Assembly: GCF_014529535.1 (NCBI RefSeq)
Contig: NW_023504022.1
Coordinates: forward strand, 3,282,986 to 3,346,985
Length of the DNA stretch: 64,000 nt
Direction of reading: 5' to 3'
DNA from: Bradysia coprophila
Lineage: Eukaryota > Arthropoda > Insecta > Diptera > Sciaridae
Made by a program: the position numbers and the translations under genes. The notes under the pieces are model-generated. The model worked only from the letters and a program-made list of their open reading frames with translations. It ran no database searches and was not told the origin of the DNA. Shown here in pieces: positions 23,165-35,160 of the stretch. Within the stretch, counting starts at the first letter, position 1. Every line of letters begins with the position of its first letter.

Positions 23165-24841
23165 ATGAATTTTGCCAAAAATTTGCTTGGCAAATATGGA
23201 TGGAAAGAAGGTAATTTAGCGCACGAACCATTCGCATGGATTCGATTAAATTTTATGTCACAAATCAGGAGATGGTCTCGGTCGCGATAAACATGGAATC
23301 ACAAAGCCATTGAAAGCGAACTATAAATTCGATAATGCTGGCCTGGGACACAATCCAGCCGACGATCTGAACAATCACTGGTGGGAGAATGTGTACAACC
23401 AAGCTGCAACGAATTTAAATGTTGATAAAAACGACGCGAACGAGGTGAAGATGGGACTGAACACCGATCAGTCGGTTGAGGTATGTTTGTGTCGATGTTG
23501 GTGAGCGTGACAAATTGCTGAAATTCGTCGTCCGTTTTAGATAACAACGAAGAACTATTCCGTCAAGAGTAATCAAAAGAACGCCGATTACGGTGGATCG
23601 TTCCTGAAGAGTGCAACTCTGACGAACGAGGGCCAAGAAGTGGAATTTGCACACAAGCGAGTCATCAGTCCGGTTATTATGAAAATTGTTTCCGACGAAG
23701 AACTATTCAAGGCTTGTGGTGGTCGCACAGCGCACAAGTAAGCTTTTTTTTCCCGATTTTGCATTTTTGTGCGAAAGTGACCCCGACATCCCGTACAGAA
23801 CTTGAATGGAAATCACGGACTTTTCTCTGATTTGTGGGAAAGTCTTGACATTTGCGATGGAGCATCTGATACGGGACTGTCTCCAATCAAAATGAAATCA
23901 TTTTTGCAACGCTTTACAGGGGTGCACGACATGGTCTTAAACTTTCCGGCAAATTGAATCGAATTGAGAAGCAGGAACAGGAACTAGTCGAGAAACTGCG
24001 ATCATCAACACTGGAAGATTCGTCACAGGTTTGCGGCTGCATTTACTTTCCCATTTTCTCTGACACCAACAGCCGTCTCTCATTCATCCAGGTATTCAAA
24101 GACTACGCAAACTCCAAATCTCGCCAGAATAAGAAGAAGCTGAAGCGGCTGAACGAGAAGAAGCCGAAAAAGTCCAGAAAATCTTCGAATAAATCTGAAA
24201 CCATCACTTCCGCTGACAATTCACCGGTGCCATGCACAACCGATACAGTCGATCTGAACGAAACGCAGGAGGATGAAAGTGTGAAGAAGTCTAAGAAATC
24301 AAAGAAATCGAGGAGGGAGTCGCCGGATGAGCCACAGTCAAGTCGTAAAAAGTCTCGCAAAAATAAATTGTCAATCGAAAAGCCGGACAAGCGCAGCAAA
24401 CGGAAGCATAAAAAGAAGCTGAAACAATTGTCGAAGGAGATGCGGGTGCCCGATTCGCGCGAGGAATTCCTGAAGAAAATGGCCATCGAAGAATTGTCGA
24501 TTTCATTTGAATCGACTAAAATGTCGAAAAAGAACCGCCGGAACAGCGATCTGGATTCGTTGCATTCGTACCGCTGCAACGATGACGAGAGTCAGTCGGA
24601 TAACGACAACCAGGTGGAGAAGAACATTTCTAGTCAATTGTCGAAAAAATTGAGTAAAATTAAGAACAAGAAGCAGAAAGTGATCGTGGAGGATTTAACC
24701 GAATTCCAAATCGAGCATCTGCGGAACGCTCAGGTACCTTTCGTCGAAGTGAAGCAGTGTAGTCGTAGTAAACAACGAAAGAATAATGCGAAATTCAGTA
24801 AACTGGCGGATAATTTAGTCAATAAAATGAGCATTTTATAG
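23165..24841 (+). CDS. GPATCH4: G-patch domain-containing protein 4 homologue
   Basis: Five exons (23165-23210, 23269-23480, 23541-23737, 23920-24028, 24092-24841) encode 437 aa. The N terminus MNFAKNLLGKYGWKEGDGLG is a canonical G-patch. The following KPLKANYKFDNAGLGHNPAD and NHWWENVYNQAA match the GPATCH4 family as I know it. The rest is a Lys/Arg/Ser-rich, nuclear-signal-like tail (KKSRKSSNK, RSKRKHKKKLKQ). GPATCH4-type proteins are nucleolar and act with DEAH-box helicases in RNA processing; this role is carried over from the family. Introns are 58, 60, 182 and 63 bp. The last intron is a multiple of three with no stop, so retention would add 21 residues in frame. A poly(A) signal follows at 24915. 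Homology and exon joins are well supported. Confidence 0.9.
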
Positions 24842-24914
24842 TGTCGCTGGACCGATGTATAATGGCCTAACACTCAAAGATCGAAACAAAAACCAATTTA
24901 ATTTAAAAATGGAA

Positions 24915-24920
24915 AATAAA
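24915..24920 (+). terminator. Poly(A) signal of GPATCH4
   Basis: AATAAA lies 74 bp after the GPATCH4 stop codon, the usual position for 3'-end processing. Confidence 0.6.
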
Positions 24921-25694
24921 ATTTATTTTTAACAGCAGACAGTTTATCGTTAGCTCAGCTGCTGGAACTCAGATGCGCAGAATTACTGTTGATTATAAGA
25001 ATAGATCGGCCAATGAATGCGGCAGCAACTGTAAACAAAAATTGAATTCTTCGTAAAGTCACACAGATTGGCCAGAGCATGACTGTCACATGAAGTAAAC
25101 TAAGTGTGGCCTCAAGTGGCTGGCCTGTCTTCTCCTGACCTGAACTTGACGATGAAGTCTGACACTTGGGAGTAACATCTTACTTGATGTAGCTAGATTC
25201 TGACTCGGGAAACCTTATGGGTCGACATGAAGAGTATGACTCTGTTCCCCATATGGGAAGGCTCTCGAAACCATTAATTTCGACTCGATACAATTGGATT
25301 GGGGAGATTTGATTCCCACATTTAATGAATGCTTGGAAGATCTCTACTCCTCCACGGAAAATTACCATGAATCAATGGATGGAAGGGCATTGCGAGAATT
25401 AAAAGTTTAATTTTTTGTTTTAATAACTGTTTTGAGTTAGACTCTCGGGGGCTAAAAATCCCAAAAACTAAAAATTTTCTTGCAAAGGTTCAAATAGCTT
25501 GGCTTGCCACTGAGACTGAAATTTTTGTTTGAAGCTCTTGCGTCCCTAATAAGTTAGAAATTGAAATTTCATTTTCGTGAATTTTCTCGGAATTTATTTT
25601 CCGAATTTTCCCCTGTTCTGACACCCGGTTTGATTTTCTGCAATGTAAACCGATACAAGCGTATCCTTGTTCTAGCTTCTTCGAGCACTGGAAG
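24921..25694. other. Intergenic region between GPATCH4 and the CGATA element
   Basis: No gene or strong repeat is visible. A 39-codon plus-strand stretch from about 25190 (DSDSGNLMGRHEEYD) and an overlapping minus-strand frame lack splice support or family resemblance. Confidence 0.35.
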
Positions 25695-27135
25695 GCGTAT
25701 ATGGCACTACCGCACTACTGGTGGCGGGACATTTCCACACCGTCAATATCGTCAGGAACGATATTATCGTTTTTTTGGACGATACTATCGTCTAAAAAAC
25801 GATACTATCGTCTAAAAAACGATACTATCGTCTAAAAAACGATAATATCGTTTTTAGACGATAGTATCGTCCAAAAAAACGATATTATCGCCCAAAAAAT
25901 TTTCATCCAGGACGATAATATCGTCTAAATTGAAAAATTCTAAAATATTGACTGGACGATAGTATCGTTTTCTTGTCGATACTATCGTTCAAAAAACGAT
26001 ATTATCGTTTTCTGGACGATATTATCGTTCTAGAAAATCTAATGGATATTTTCGTTTTCTGTACGATAATATCGTCCAAAACGATAATATCGTCCTGGGC
26101 GATATTATCGTTTTCTTAAACGATAATATCGTCCAGGACGATACTATCGTTTAAAAAAACGATAATATCGCCCAGGACGATATTATCGTTTAGTTTTGGG
26201 TGGTAATATTGTCCAGGACTCAATTTTACTCAGAGGTGCAGCAAGAACCGAATTCTCTTCCGAAATATCGAAAAACAATTGTCAGAGGAAATCACCTACA
26301 CATCAGTGTTTAAAAAAGGCGTTTAGTTCGTCCCTAAATAATTCATCTTTTTACGAAATGAAAACCAACTTTGATTGTACATAAAAAGTGTTTTAACACG
26401 CCTAGCGATCCGGCCCATTGCCCCGGAGCGAAGCGGAGAACCGCAATGCGAGCCGGGCGCCGGAACGGTGTCGGAACTTAGGAGTTAATTTTTTTTTTCT
26501 CGCATCGTCTCATAATTAGTCTGTGTAATTTTTCTATATAAAATTTAAATTTACGGAACCAAATGAACCAATTTTTAATATATACTTGCCGTCTATAAAA
26601 AGGTGTTTATCTACAAGATTTTGTGTTTCGTCTTCAACAACCATCCAGAACGATAATATCGCCCAGGACGATATTATCGTCTAGAATTTGTATTTTAAAT
26701 AAATTAAATACGATATTATCGTCTCAAATTTAAAAAAAATAAATTAATTAAAAACGATATTATCGTTCTGGATGATACTATCGTCCAGAACGATATTATC
26801 GTCCCAAAAATTATCGCCCAGGACGATAATATCGTCCAAAATAACGATAAATTTGTTCAGAAAAAGAAAATAACGATAATATCGTCCAGCGGATATTTTC
26901 ATCCAGGACGATGTTATCGTCAAAAAAACGATATTATCGTTTTTTTAAACGATAATATCGTCAATAAAACGATAATATCGTCCTGAAAATATTTTAAAAT
27001 TTATAATTTTAGACGATATTATCGTCCTGGATGAAATTTTTTTGGACGATAATATCGTTTTTTAGACGATAGTATCCTGGCGATATTGACCGTGTAGTTA
27101 TGTCGCCTCATCTATGCAGTAGTGCATAGTATAAA
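25695..27135. mobile_element. 1.4 kb element packed with palindromic ACGATAnTATCGT sites
   Basis: Diverged inverted ends flank the element. Left, ATGGCACTAC...CACCGTCAATATCG at 25699-25755; right, CGATATTGACCGTGTAG...GTAGTGCATAGTAT at about 27079-27131. Between them are dozens of CGATA/TATCG half-sites, mostly as ACGATATTATCGT, ACGATAATATCGT or ACGATACTATCGT, spaced 10-25 bp apart. A non-repetitive block (26210-26640) interrupts the array. It sits between the convergent 3' ends of GPATCH4 and IST1. Confidence 0.75.
26340..26500. repeat. GC-rich block shared with 61970-62130
   Basis: The stretch GTGTTTTAACACGCC, GATCCGGCCCATTGCCCCGG and GGAGCGAAGCGGAGAACCGC recurs in reverse complement at 61975-62100. 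It is strikingly GC-rich for this genome and appears inserted within the CGATA element. Confidence 0.75.
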
Positions 27136-27239
27136 AGGAAAACGTGATCTCGAACACTCACCAATTATTTTTAATTCCATAAAATTCCTCTTATCTATTG
27201 TGACAAAATAAACCGTGACCGTGACCATGACCAAAATCG

Positions 27240-30200
27240 TTAGCGCTTCTTCTTCAGTTCCTCAAACCGTTTAGCCAAATCATCGAAATCGATTTCATCG
27301 TTATTCGGCTTCGGATGATTATCGCCACCACTGCCACTGCCGGGAATATCTGGTAGGTCCATTGGAACATTGGGAAGATCCGGGAAGATATTCTCCTCGT
27401 TGGTCATCTTTGAACGGGGCTGCGGTTTTGGTTTATTCAAATTCTGTTGGATTGAGAAATTGCCAGTTCGATTGAAATCGCATAATTCAGTTGCTCAGAC
27501 TCAAATAAAAATAAAAAGATCTGAACCCCTAAGGTTCAAGCATGACAACATAATGGAAGGTGTCGTAAATGGGAAGTGAAAAACATTTTCTTTTATTTAA
27601 ATAAGGCCACAATACGGTGAAGTTGATTTCATTCTGAACGTTCTGAACAATTTTTTGAAAACTGAATCAATGTTTCACGATTAAAAATGGCCCACACGCA
27701 GCCCTGTTAAGCCAAAGTACCTGTGCTTTTGTAGAGCTTTCGGAAGCTTTAATCATCTTTTGAATTTCATTGAAATCGTCCACTTTTTCAGTGGAATCCA
27801 AAAGAAGCTCAAAGCTTTCGAAAGCTATTCAGACATAAAATGCGATATGTTGTTTCGGCTTAAGAGTGATATCGCCCAATTTTCAGGTGATTTTTTTAAC
27901 TTTGGAAACAAGCGGTCTCCGATTTTAATGAGTGATAGCTCGTTGGATTCGTCTTTCAATTCTAGGAAACACGTGTCTTTCACTTTTTCTTTAAAAAAAT
28001 TGTTTTCTGTGAAAAGCGCTCAAAAGTGAAGACATGCCAGAGGGTACCGAAAACAGTTTTTCGGCAATAACTCAAGAAAAAATTATTTTAAATTGTTGTA
28101 ATGTTGTACAATTGTCGGCCTTCAAAAGACCTACAGGTGGAGTATACGCACCGCTTGGTGCTAGTTAATCCACTAGAGTTATGACTAGAAATATAGTGAA
28201 TGTTCGGAGAGTCCGCCGTCTCTGCAGCTTCGATGTACCACGGAGCTGAGTATGGGGTGTTGTAGCTGGCCTCACCCACTATCGTTGCACATATAAATGA
28301 ATCCAGTACTTTTGGGCTGCAAGCCTACAGAAGTCTTGAAAAAAAAGTTGGTGCCAAAATGTAGATTTTTTCCTTCTGTCTGAGGGCCCAACTGCCAGAA
28401 CAGCGTCTGGAACGGTTCTACGTGAGTAATTTTGTATCGTCTACTATTCCCTTACCGTATACGCTTCACTTTGACTCGAATATAGGTCGTTACAACATAT
28501 CCAGTGTTAGTAATTCTTGTGAAAAATTATTAAATTTTCCTCGGAGGATTTTAGTCAAATAAAGTGTTAGCGTATAGCAAATGACCTTAGGAGTCCGGAA
28601 CAGTAATTAGTTTTTCAATTGGACTAATATTTGCTACGCGACAGGAGTTTGGCAAAACGATACGATCAAGTGGGAGCAAACGGTTTTCCAAACTCCTGTC
28701 ACGTAGCAAATATTGGTCCAATTGAAAAACTAATTACTGTTCCGTAGTCCTGAGGTCATTTGCTATACGCTAACACTTTATTTGACTAAAATCCTCGGAG
28801 AAAACTTTAATGATTTTTCTCTTGATATTAGGCAACGTCAGATTTTCTTAACGCTAAATGCCACATACTAACGCTAACGCTAAATCCGTACGCTAATGGC
28901 AAATGCCGACGATAAAGGCAACATTAACGAGTTAGCCGACGCCATGTTGCTTTTAAATTTAACATCTGTGAGGCCAGCAATATCAGGCACTTTTTCATCT
29001 CTGAATATATCAGCAATCGCTGTTTGAAATTTAAAAATTAATTCATTGCCATAATTCTAAGGTCCATTAATATGAGATTTGCCTTTTATTTGCAAGAAAT
29101 TTACTGAAATTAAAAATTTATTTATGAAATATGGATACGTGGTCCGCCATTTTGATGTAAGATTAAAGAAATCAAATGCAGTGCAATATGAAATAGAATC
29201 AATTCGAATTGGAATCAAAAATGGCCGACCATGTATCCATATTTCATAAATAAATTTTTAATTTCAGTAAATTTCTTGCAAATAAAAGGCGAATCTCATA
29301 TTAATGGACCTTAGAATTATGGCAATGAATTAATTTTTAAATTTCAAACAGCGATTGCTGATATATTCAGAGATGAAAAAGTGCCAGGTATTGCTGGCCT
29401 CACAGATTTAGCGTACGGATTTAGCATTAGCGTTAGTGTGTGGCATTTAGCGTTAAGAAAATCTGACGTTCTCTATTACTAATAGTGGATCTGATATATT
29501 CGCGACATAGCGAAGCGTTTTTCTATTGATAAGGTGAAAGAATAGTAGACAATAAAAAATGATTCCAGACGCTGTTCTGGCAGTTGGGCCCTCAGACAGA
29601 AGGAAAAAATCTACATTTTGGCACCAACTTTTTTTCAAGACTTCTGTAGGCTTGCAGCCCAAAAGTACTGGGTTCATTTATATGTGCAACGATAGTGGGT
29701 GAGGCCAGCTACAACATTCCATACTCAGTTCCGTGGTACATCGAAGCTGCAGAGAAGGCGGACTCTCCGAACATTCACTGTATTTCTAGTCATACCTCTA
29801 GTGGATCAACTAGCACCAAGCGGTGCGTATACTCTATCTGTAGGTCTTTTCAAGGCCGACAATCGTACAACATTATAACCATTTAAAATAATTTTTTCTT
29901 GAGTTATTGCCGAAAAACTGTTTTTGCTACCCTCTGACATGTCTTCACTTTTGAACGCTTTTCAAAGAAAACAATTTTTTTTTAAAAAAAAGTGAAAGAC
30001 ACGTGTTTCCTAGAATTGAAAGACGAATGCAACGAGCTATCACTCATTAAAATCGGAGACCACTTGTTTCCCAATCACCTGAAGATTTGGCGATATCCTT
30101 CTTAACACGGCAGAGAGGCAGTGTGAACTTTGTCAAAGTCAGCGACCTTCTCTATCTTTCGCTCCTTAAGCTTGCAGGGTAAATGTGAATTCAAGGTCCA

Positions 30201-32723
30201 GCACTATAAACCCGATTACCGCCCAATCAAATCTACAGTTTAAATTCTACCGTCAAACACCACCAGGGCAAACATAACAGCTGTGTTATGATACTAGGCC
30301 TTTTCACACTCCACCCGTTTTGAAGAATGTTCTTTCGTTTACTATTTACTGAACGAGTTGTCCGTTTAACAGTTTCAATTCTGAACAGAGAGGTGAAACG
30401 AAGAACATTTTTCAAAAACGAAGGAATGGACTGCGAATACGCCCTCAGAATTCTACCAACAAAGTATTGCAAGCTACCGAGCGCTGATGAATATAATGAA
30501 ACCAAATGTGTACCTGGTTGTTGTTATCGTTATTGATAACAGATGAATATGTTGGGGGTCGTCGCGGTAAATTGGATCGCATCTAAAATGAAAATAATGA
30601 AAAAAAAATCGAAAAACAAAAACAAAAATAAGCGACGGATGTTCTGACAACGACGCAGATCGATGAACATGACCCACAAGCCTAACATACAATTTCTACC
30701 ACATTGGTGTGAACGACGGCGGACAAATGAATGATCTCCCTTGAATGATTGTACAGATTATGTTCTGTGAACGACTGACAAGCTCAGTGATTTTTTGAAA
30801 TACTTTTGACAAGTCAAGCCGCGAGACACAGAAATCGAAGAACAGAAAAAAAGCAAAATTAAAGTTAGGGATGGCACAGACGACTCTGAAAAACAAATTG
30901 GAAGTTGCTATTCGATTCCGCTGTTCCCGTTGTGCTAAGAAATTCACCTAACACCACTGTTTCCTGGCTTCTTGTGCTACAGGAAAGGTCAAACAAATTT
31001 CAGCCGAAATTTGCTCCAGCTGACTTTCAGCTGGTTCACTTATATAGGCAAAACTGGTTATAAGTGTTTATGCAGATTCAACAGTACACGCATGCGCGTG
31101 GTAGTACCGTACTCTCATCCAGTTTTGTTTCTATGAGTGAATCAGCTGAAATTTCATTGACATTTCCTGTAGCCCAAGGAACCAGAAGTTGCCTCCAGGC
31201 GATTGTCACGGAAACTAATAGCATCGCCAAGAGTCCTGCCCTTTGAACTTACTTCCTGTGACTTTTCTCACTAAACTTACATTTCAAAAAACGAGACAAT
31301 TAAATCGGAAGCCGATGTTACTCACAACAAATCCACAAACGGTTAGTAAGCGTGCCAAAGAAAGTTTGGAAGAAAAAATCGTTAAAATCTTTCACCGCAC
31401 AACGGCTCATTTGAGAAGCGTCCGAGCTTGTTCATCGACTCACCTGAATGTTATCGTCTGGACTGACCGAAGAATATGCTGGAGGATGATGAACGTTACT
31501 TTCCTCCTGGACACGATTGAAAATTGAAATAGAAGGAACGAAATTCCGCGACCTTAGCAAACGTCTGTGATGCATGAACAATGAATTCGGTAACTTACGT
31601 TCAGGAAGTCCGTGTTGATGTTCAAATCCTTTTTCTCCTGATTCGGTGGTATGTTGTAGTTAAATGGTGGAGCACTTGCACTTCCACTGCTCATACCACC
31701 GCCACCACTGCCGCCGCCCATATTCGGATAATTGAACGGTGCATTCATTGGAGGCATTGGCATCGGAGGCAATGCAGGCGCTTGTGGATATCCTATGAAA
31801 CCAGGCGGTTGAGGCGTTCCGCCAGATCCACCACCTCCTAAGTTATTGCGATCGGACAGATCGATGAGCATGCCGTCTGAAAGTTAGAACATCCGTCTGT
31901 GTTATGTCGTCTGTTAGAAAAACGAAGAATCAAAAACTTACCACTGGCAACTTCACCCTTCATGACCTGCGGATCCGGTTCGTAATCGATGTGATAGATG
32001 TTGGCAATCTCAATCAGATATCTAAACGGTGAGACTCATTTTACTCAGACACTCAGTGTCATCCCACCACTAATCGATCATACTTCTCTACGAGGATTTT
32101 CGGCGGTGCCTGGATCGCTAGCTTATGCATTAGTTTCACCGAAACCATATGATCGCCAGTGGCCGTCCGAGCGACTTCGGCAAACGGTTTACCATATTTT
32201 GAGGTGAGCAAATCGGCTATGACTGTGTCGGATGGGAGTGAGTGGTGAACTTTCAATTGAAAGGAAAATTGTTACCTCGCAGCTCTTCAACATCGGACTG
32301 GAGACGTGGTGCTACCCATATCAAACTGGACACTTGCTCAGCAATGCCCGAATCCAATTCTTTCATCTGTGTCAGCAAACCGAACCGAGCGAGTAATAGA
32401 TCGCAGAACATTTCAACGATTTCCATTGCTTCGACGAGGTAATCTTCGCTGTTGTGTGGAGGAACATTTCACAATTATTTTGGCGACTATGGCGCAGTGC
32501 TTCATACATATTCAACTCGATTTTCAATTCTTTTTCCTTACCGAATTATGTGCTCCACCCGGATCTTTGCACGCTCATACTTTCCAGTGGCTAGATAGTC
32601 AGCGATTTCTTTTCTCGCTTTCTGTGCCAATTCTGTTTTCTTTTTCTCCAGCAATTTCAGGCGATTTACTGCCAATCGCAGATGGGTTTTCAATTTTGTG
32701 TAATTGGGTCCGCTGGAAAACAT
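27240..32723 (-). CDS. IST1: IST1 homologue (ESCRT-III-related factor)
   Basis: Six exons on the minus strand, in transcript order 32542-32723, 32276-32448, 32084-32222, 31942-32021, 31599-31876 and 27240-27443, encode 351 aa. IST1 binds CHMP1 and VPS4 and acts in membrane remodelling, endosomal sorting and abscission. Residues 1 to about 190 form the ESCRT-III-like IST1 domain: YTKLKTHLRLAVNRLKLLEKKK, RVEHIIREDYLVEAMEI, PRLQSDVEELR, MHKLAIQAPPKILVEKYLIEIA. A flexible Gly/Pro/Met-rich middle follows (exon 5). The C terminus DDLAKRFEELKKKR fits the MIT-interacting motif LxxRxxxLK, which recruits VPS4-type MIT domains. All splice phases agree. Introns 1-4 are short (53-93 bp), but intron 5 is 4155 bp and full of nested palindromes. 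The start is the only in-frame ATG before the domain. Confidence 0.94.
28541..28805. mobile_element. Inner palindrome 1 in IST1 intron 5
   Basis: Arms share TAAAGTGTTAGCGTATAGC, CAAATGACCT and AACAGTAATTAGTTTTTCAA around a spacer near 28650-28680. It lies within the outer element's loop. Confidence 0.75.
28836..29472. mobile_element. Inner palindrome 2 in IST1 intron 5
   Basis: Starts AACGTCAGATTTTCTTAACG and ends CGTTAAGAAAATCTGACGTT. The arms are about 270-290 bp, including CAGCAATCGCTGTTTGAAAT and its mirror, with a 50-60 bp loop near 29160-29215. Confidence 0.75.
30976..31173. mobile_element. Palindromic MITE in IST1 intron 5
   Basis: Ends GCTACAGGAAAGGTCAA and TTGACATTTCCTGTAGC, with GAAATTTCAGC-type inner pairing. 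A third independent insertion in the same intron. Confidence 0.7.
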
Positions 32724-33398
32724 TTTCCGTTCTTGCACTGACACTAAACTGGACGCTTAAAATGAAACTCTTTCGATTGTTAATGCTAATCTTTCGGATG
32801 ACTCAAAGTTGTTTAATTTCTATTTTAATAGAAAAATACCTATGCACCGTATGACACATCACATTTGACATTTCGAATATTATTATAGTCCAGCTGGTTG
32901 TGCAATTATTTTGTTGCACCAAGAGAAATCGTAGAAGAGTGTTCACTTACTTATTATAGAGTCTAGCAACACTGAAAAATAAACAGGCAGGGACTTTTTG
33001 AATATGCTTAAGTCAGAGATGTTTAGCATGTCTAGCTAAAATTGTAGGCTACTTTGGTGCGTTTCGTATTTTATTTTTGCTGATATTAACGCACTCCAAG
33101 ACAGGCATTAGAACAGAAATAAATAAGTGGCTTCCACGACGCAGTCGTCTAAAATTCTCGTATTTTAGTTCTTTTATGTTGGTGTAGGGCACTGCGTTAC
33201 GAACGTTCTACAAAATTAAGAGGCCAAATGACCGTTAAAAAAATCTGTTCTTGTGCATGTTATTGGAGTGAGTTGCTGACATCTTTTCATCAGAATCCTT
33301 TTTGAAAAATGTAGGACGACCACCCCAAACGTGATAGAATTCAATAAAAAATTAAATGAAAACGGAGTGAAAGCGGACGGCTCTGAGGCCACCTTTAG
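32724..33398. other. Upstream region of IST1
   Basis: This presumably holds the IST1 promoter (minus strand). I see no TATA box near the ATG. No other gene is apparent up to the MITE at 33399. Confidence 0.35.
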
Positions 33399-33584
33399 CA
33401 AGGCTGTATACTTTGGGGAGGTCACGCAGATGCAGATACGCGGGTTACACACCACGTTTCATACAAAAAATTCACCACGTCATACAAATTCAATTTTGGT
33501 GAATTTGTTTGTATGGAAAAGGTGTGTTCCCGCGTATCTAATAAAATGGCGATCTGCGTGACCTCCCCAAAGTATACAGCCTTG
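33399..33584. mobile_element. 186 bp MITE (CAAGGCTGTATACTTTGG ends)
   Basis: Left end CAAGGCTGTATACTTTGGGG and right end CCCCAAAGTATACAGCCTTG, extending inward through AGGTCACGCAGA. A one-ended relative lies near 6705. Confidence 0.85.
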
Positions 33585-33776
33585 ACCTTTAGGGCACTTG
33601 TTGTGAACCAGTTGCAGGGTGCCAAGCGTTTTATCAATTTTGAACGGATTTAGACTACTTTTGCGACTTTTGCTTTATAGATTGGTAATGGTATTCGGTC
33701 AAAATAACCCCACCAAAATAACGAATTGTAGTAATAACTAATGTCAAAAAAATTATTGGAAAAATGACGAGATGAC

Positions 33777-33985
33777 CAGTATATCGACAAAATTCGAGGA
33801 TATCGACTATATTCGAGTCTATCGACTATATTCGAGGATATCGACTATATTCGAGTCTATCGACTATATTCGAGGATATCGACTATATTCGAGGATATCG
33901 ACTATATTCGAGGATATCGACTATATTCGAGGATATCGACTATATTCGAGGATATCGACTATATTCGAGGATATCGACTATATAC
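33777..33985. repeat. 19 bp minisatellite GATATCGACTATATTCGAG
   Basis: About eleven head-to-tail units of GGATATCGACTATATTCGA with occasional GTC for GGA changes. Spacing is constant and there are no unique spacers. Confidence 0.92.
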
Positions 33986-34104
33986 GAGTTCGACTGTAAT
34001 TGGAAGATATAAAAATTGTGGCTAGAACTTGCCCAGAATTCAATAAGTACAACATCGCAAATGCAAATACAATTATTATTTTTAGGGAAGTTAGCGCCGC
34101 AGGC

Positions 34105-34235
34105 CGTGAAAAATAAAAAAAACAGGGTCGAGGGGCGGCAGCCCCCGCATAGGGGGTCAAGGGGGAATATCCCCCTTGCGGTGTCTAAGGGGCGGAGCCC
34201 CTAGCGGGGTTTGGGGCAGAGCCCCATTAACGTCT
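34105..34235. repeat. GC-rich cluster of short hairpins
   Basis: Successive perfect or near-perfect small stems: GGGGCGGCAGCCCC, GGGGGAATATCCCCC, GGGGCGGAGCCCC, GGGGCAGAGCCCC. Related single motifs occur near 11388 (GGGGGCTGCCGCCCCC) and 61622. Function unknown. Confidence 0.7.
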
Positions 34236-34568
34236 GCAAAGTATGAAAAAGCTCGCCGCTTTTAAATTATAAGAAAACGAGTTCGAGACTGACCCTAAAT
34301 ATTATGGGTAATTATCAGTGTTTTGTCCTCTTTTTTTCACCGGGGTTATTTTGGTAGTAGTTATTTTGTCTCGTCGATATTTTATTGGGGTTATTTTAAC
34401 CTAGAGCCATTGGTGATATAGTGCGATGGCACTGCCTTCGAGTCGGTCTTTTGATATACGAAAATTTGAAAATCAAAATCATTTGTTTCAAATTAAATTT
34501 TCGATCACATTGTCCATGAAAATATTGATCGGTGAAGTGACAGAAGTGACCGACTTGCCGACAGCGTC

Positions 34569-34786
34569 ATAGACCTTTTAAGTTGAAAAAAAGACTAGGT
34601 GGTCTAGGAGGGATGAATTGACAGTTGACAGCTGTGATCGGTTCGCTTTTGGTCACTATCGTTCACTTTTCACTTTTACTCAACGAAAGTGAACACAATC
34701 AATGAAAAGCGAACTGATTGCAGCTGTCAGCTGTCAATTCATCCATCCAGACCATCTAGTCTTTTTATCAACTTAAAAGGTCTATT
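34569..34786. mobile_element. Palindromic MITE
   Basis: Ends ATAGACCTTTTAAGTTGA and TCAACTTAAAAGGTCTAT. Inner arms include GAATTGACAGTTGACAGCTG and the mirrored CAGCTGTCAGCTGTCAATTC. Confidence 0.8.
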
Positions 34787-34902
34787 GAGAGTCCTGTGAA
34801 ATAGTGTCAAATCCACAATCTATTATGCAAAAGTATTCACCATACCAACCAGGGAATAGTAGATTACATTGGATGCTGCGGAGGTAGTTCATTACATGAG
34901 GG

Positions 34903-35023
34903 ATCAATTTTGTGATACGAGCCGAACTCACAAGTGTGGTTTTAAGCAACAAGCTTAATAACCGTTTCCAAAGCGAGTTGCTTAAAACCACACAAGTGAG
35001 TTCGCGAGTTCACAAAATTGATT
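34903..35023. mobile_element. Palindromic element
   Basis: GATCAATTTTGTGATACGAG pairs imperfectly with CGAGTTCACAAAATTGATTC, with an inner stem GTGTGGTTTTAAGCAAC / GTTGCTTAAAACCACAC. Confidence 0.75.
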
Positions 35024-35034
35024 CCGAGTGGAAA

Positions 35035-35160
35035 CAACTGATGATGGCTAGACCACGCTAGCCTCAGACCGCCGCTGAATCCCAAGGTCGAAACGGCTCC
35101 GTTGTCTTTATTAAAAATCACTTAACGTGAACCATGAGTGGGTAGGGAAGAGCAAAAAGC
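35035..35160 (+). repeat. SINE-like repeat, second copy
   Basis: Contains AACTGATGATGGCTAGACCA and, 35-40 bp later, AAGGTCGAAACGGC, then CACTTAACGTGAACC. Same block order as the minus-strand copies near 21030-21155 and 42795-42930. Confidence 0.6.

Larger units (their letters stand above)
27884..30085. mobile_element. Nested inverted-repeat element in IST1 intron 5 (outer pair)
   Basis: Arms at 27884-28412 and 29562-30085 are reverse complements, for example ATGAGTGATAGCTCGTTG with its mirror near 30035, and CAACTGCCAGAACAGCGTCT with its mirror near 29570. Two further palindromes sit inside. The arms are about 90-95 percent alike by eye, so the insertion is not brand new. Confidence 0.8.

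Noticed and set aside
33777-33985. Regular short repeats that could suggest a CRISPR array
   Set aside because: Units are contiguous 19-mers with no unique spacers, in an insect-like context; this is a minisatellite.
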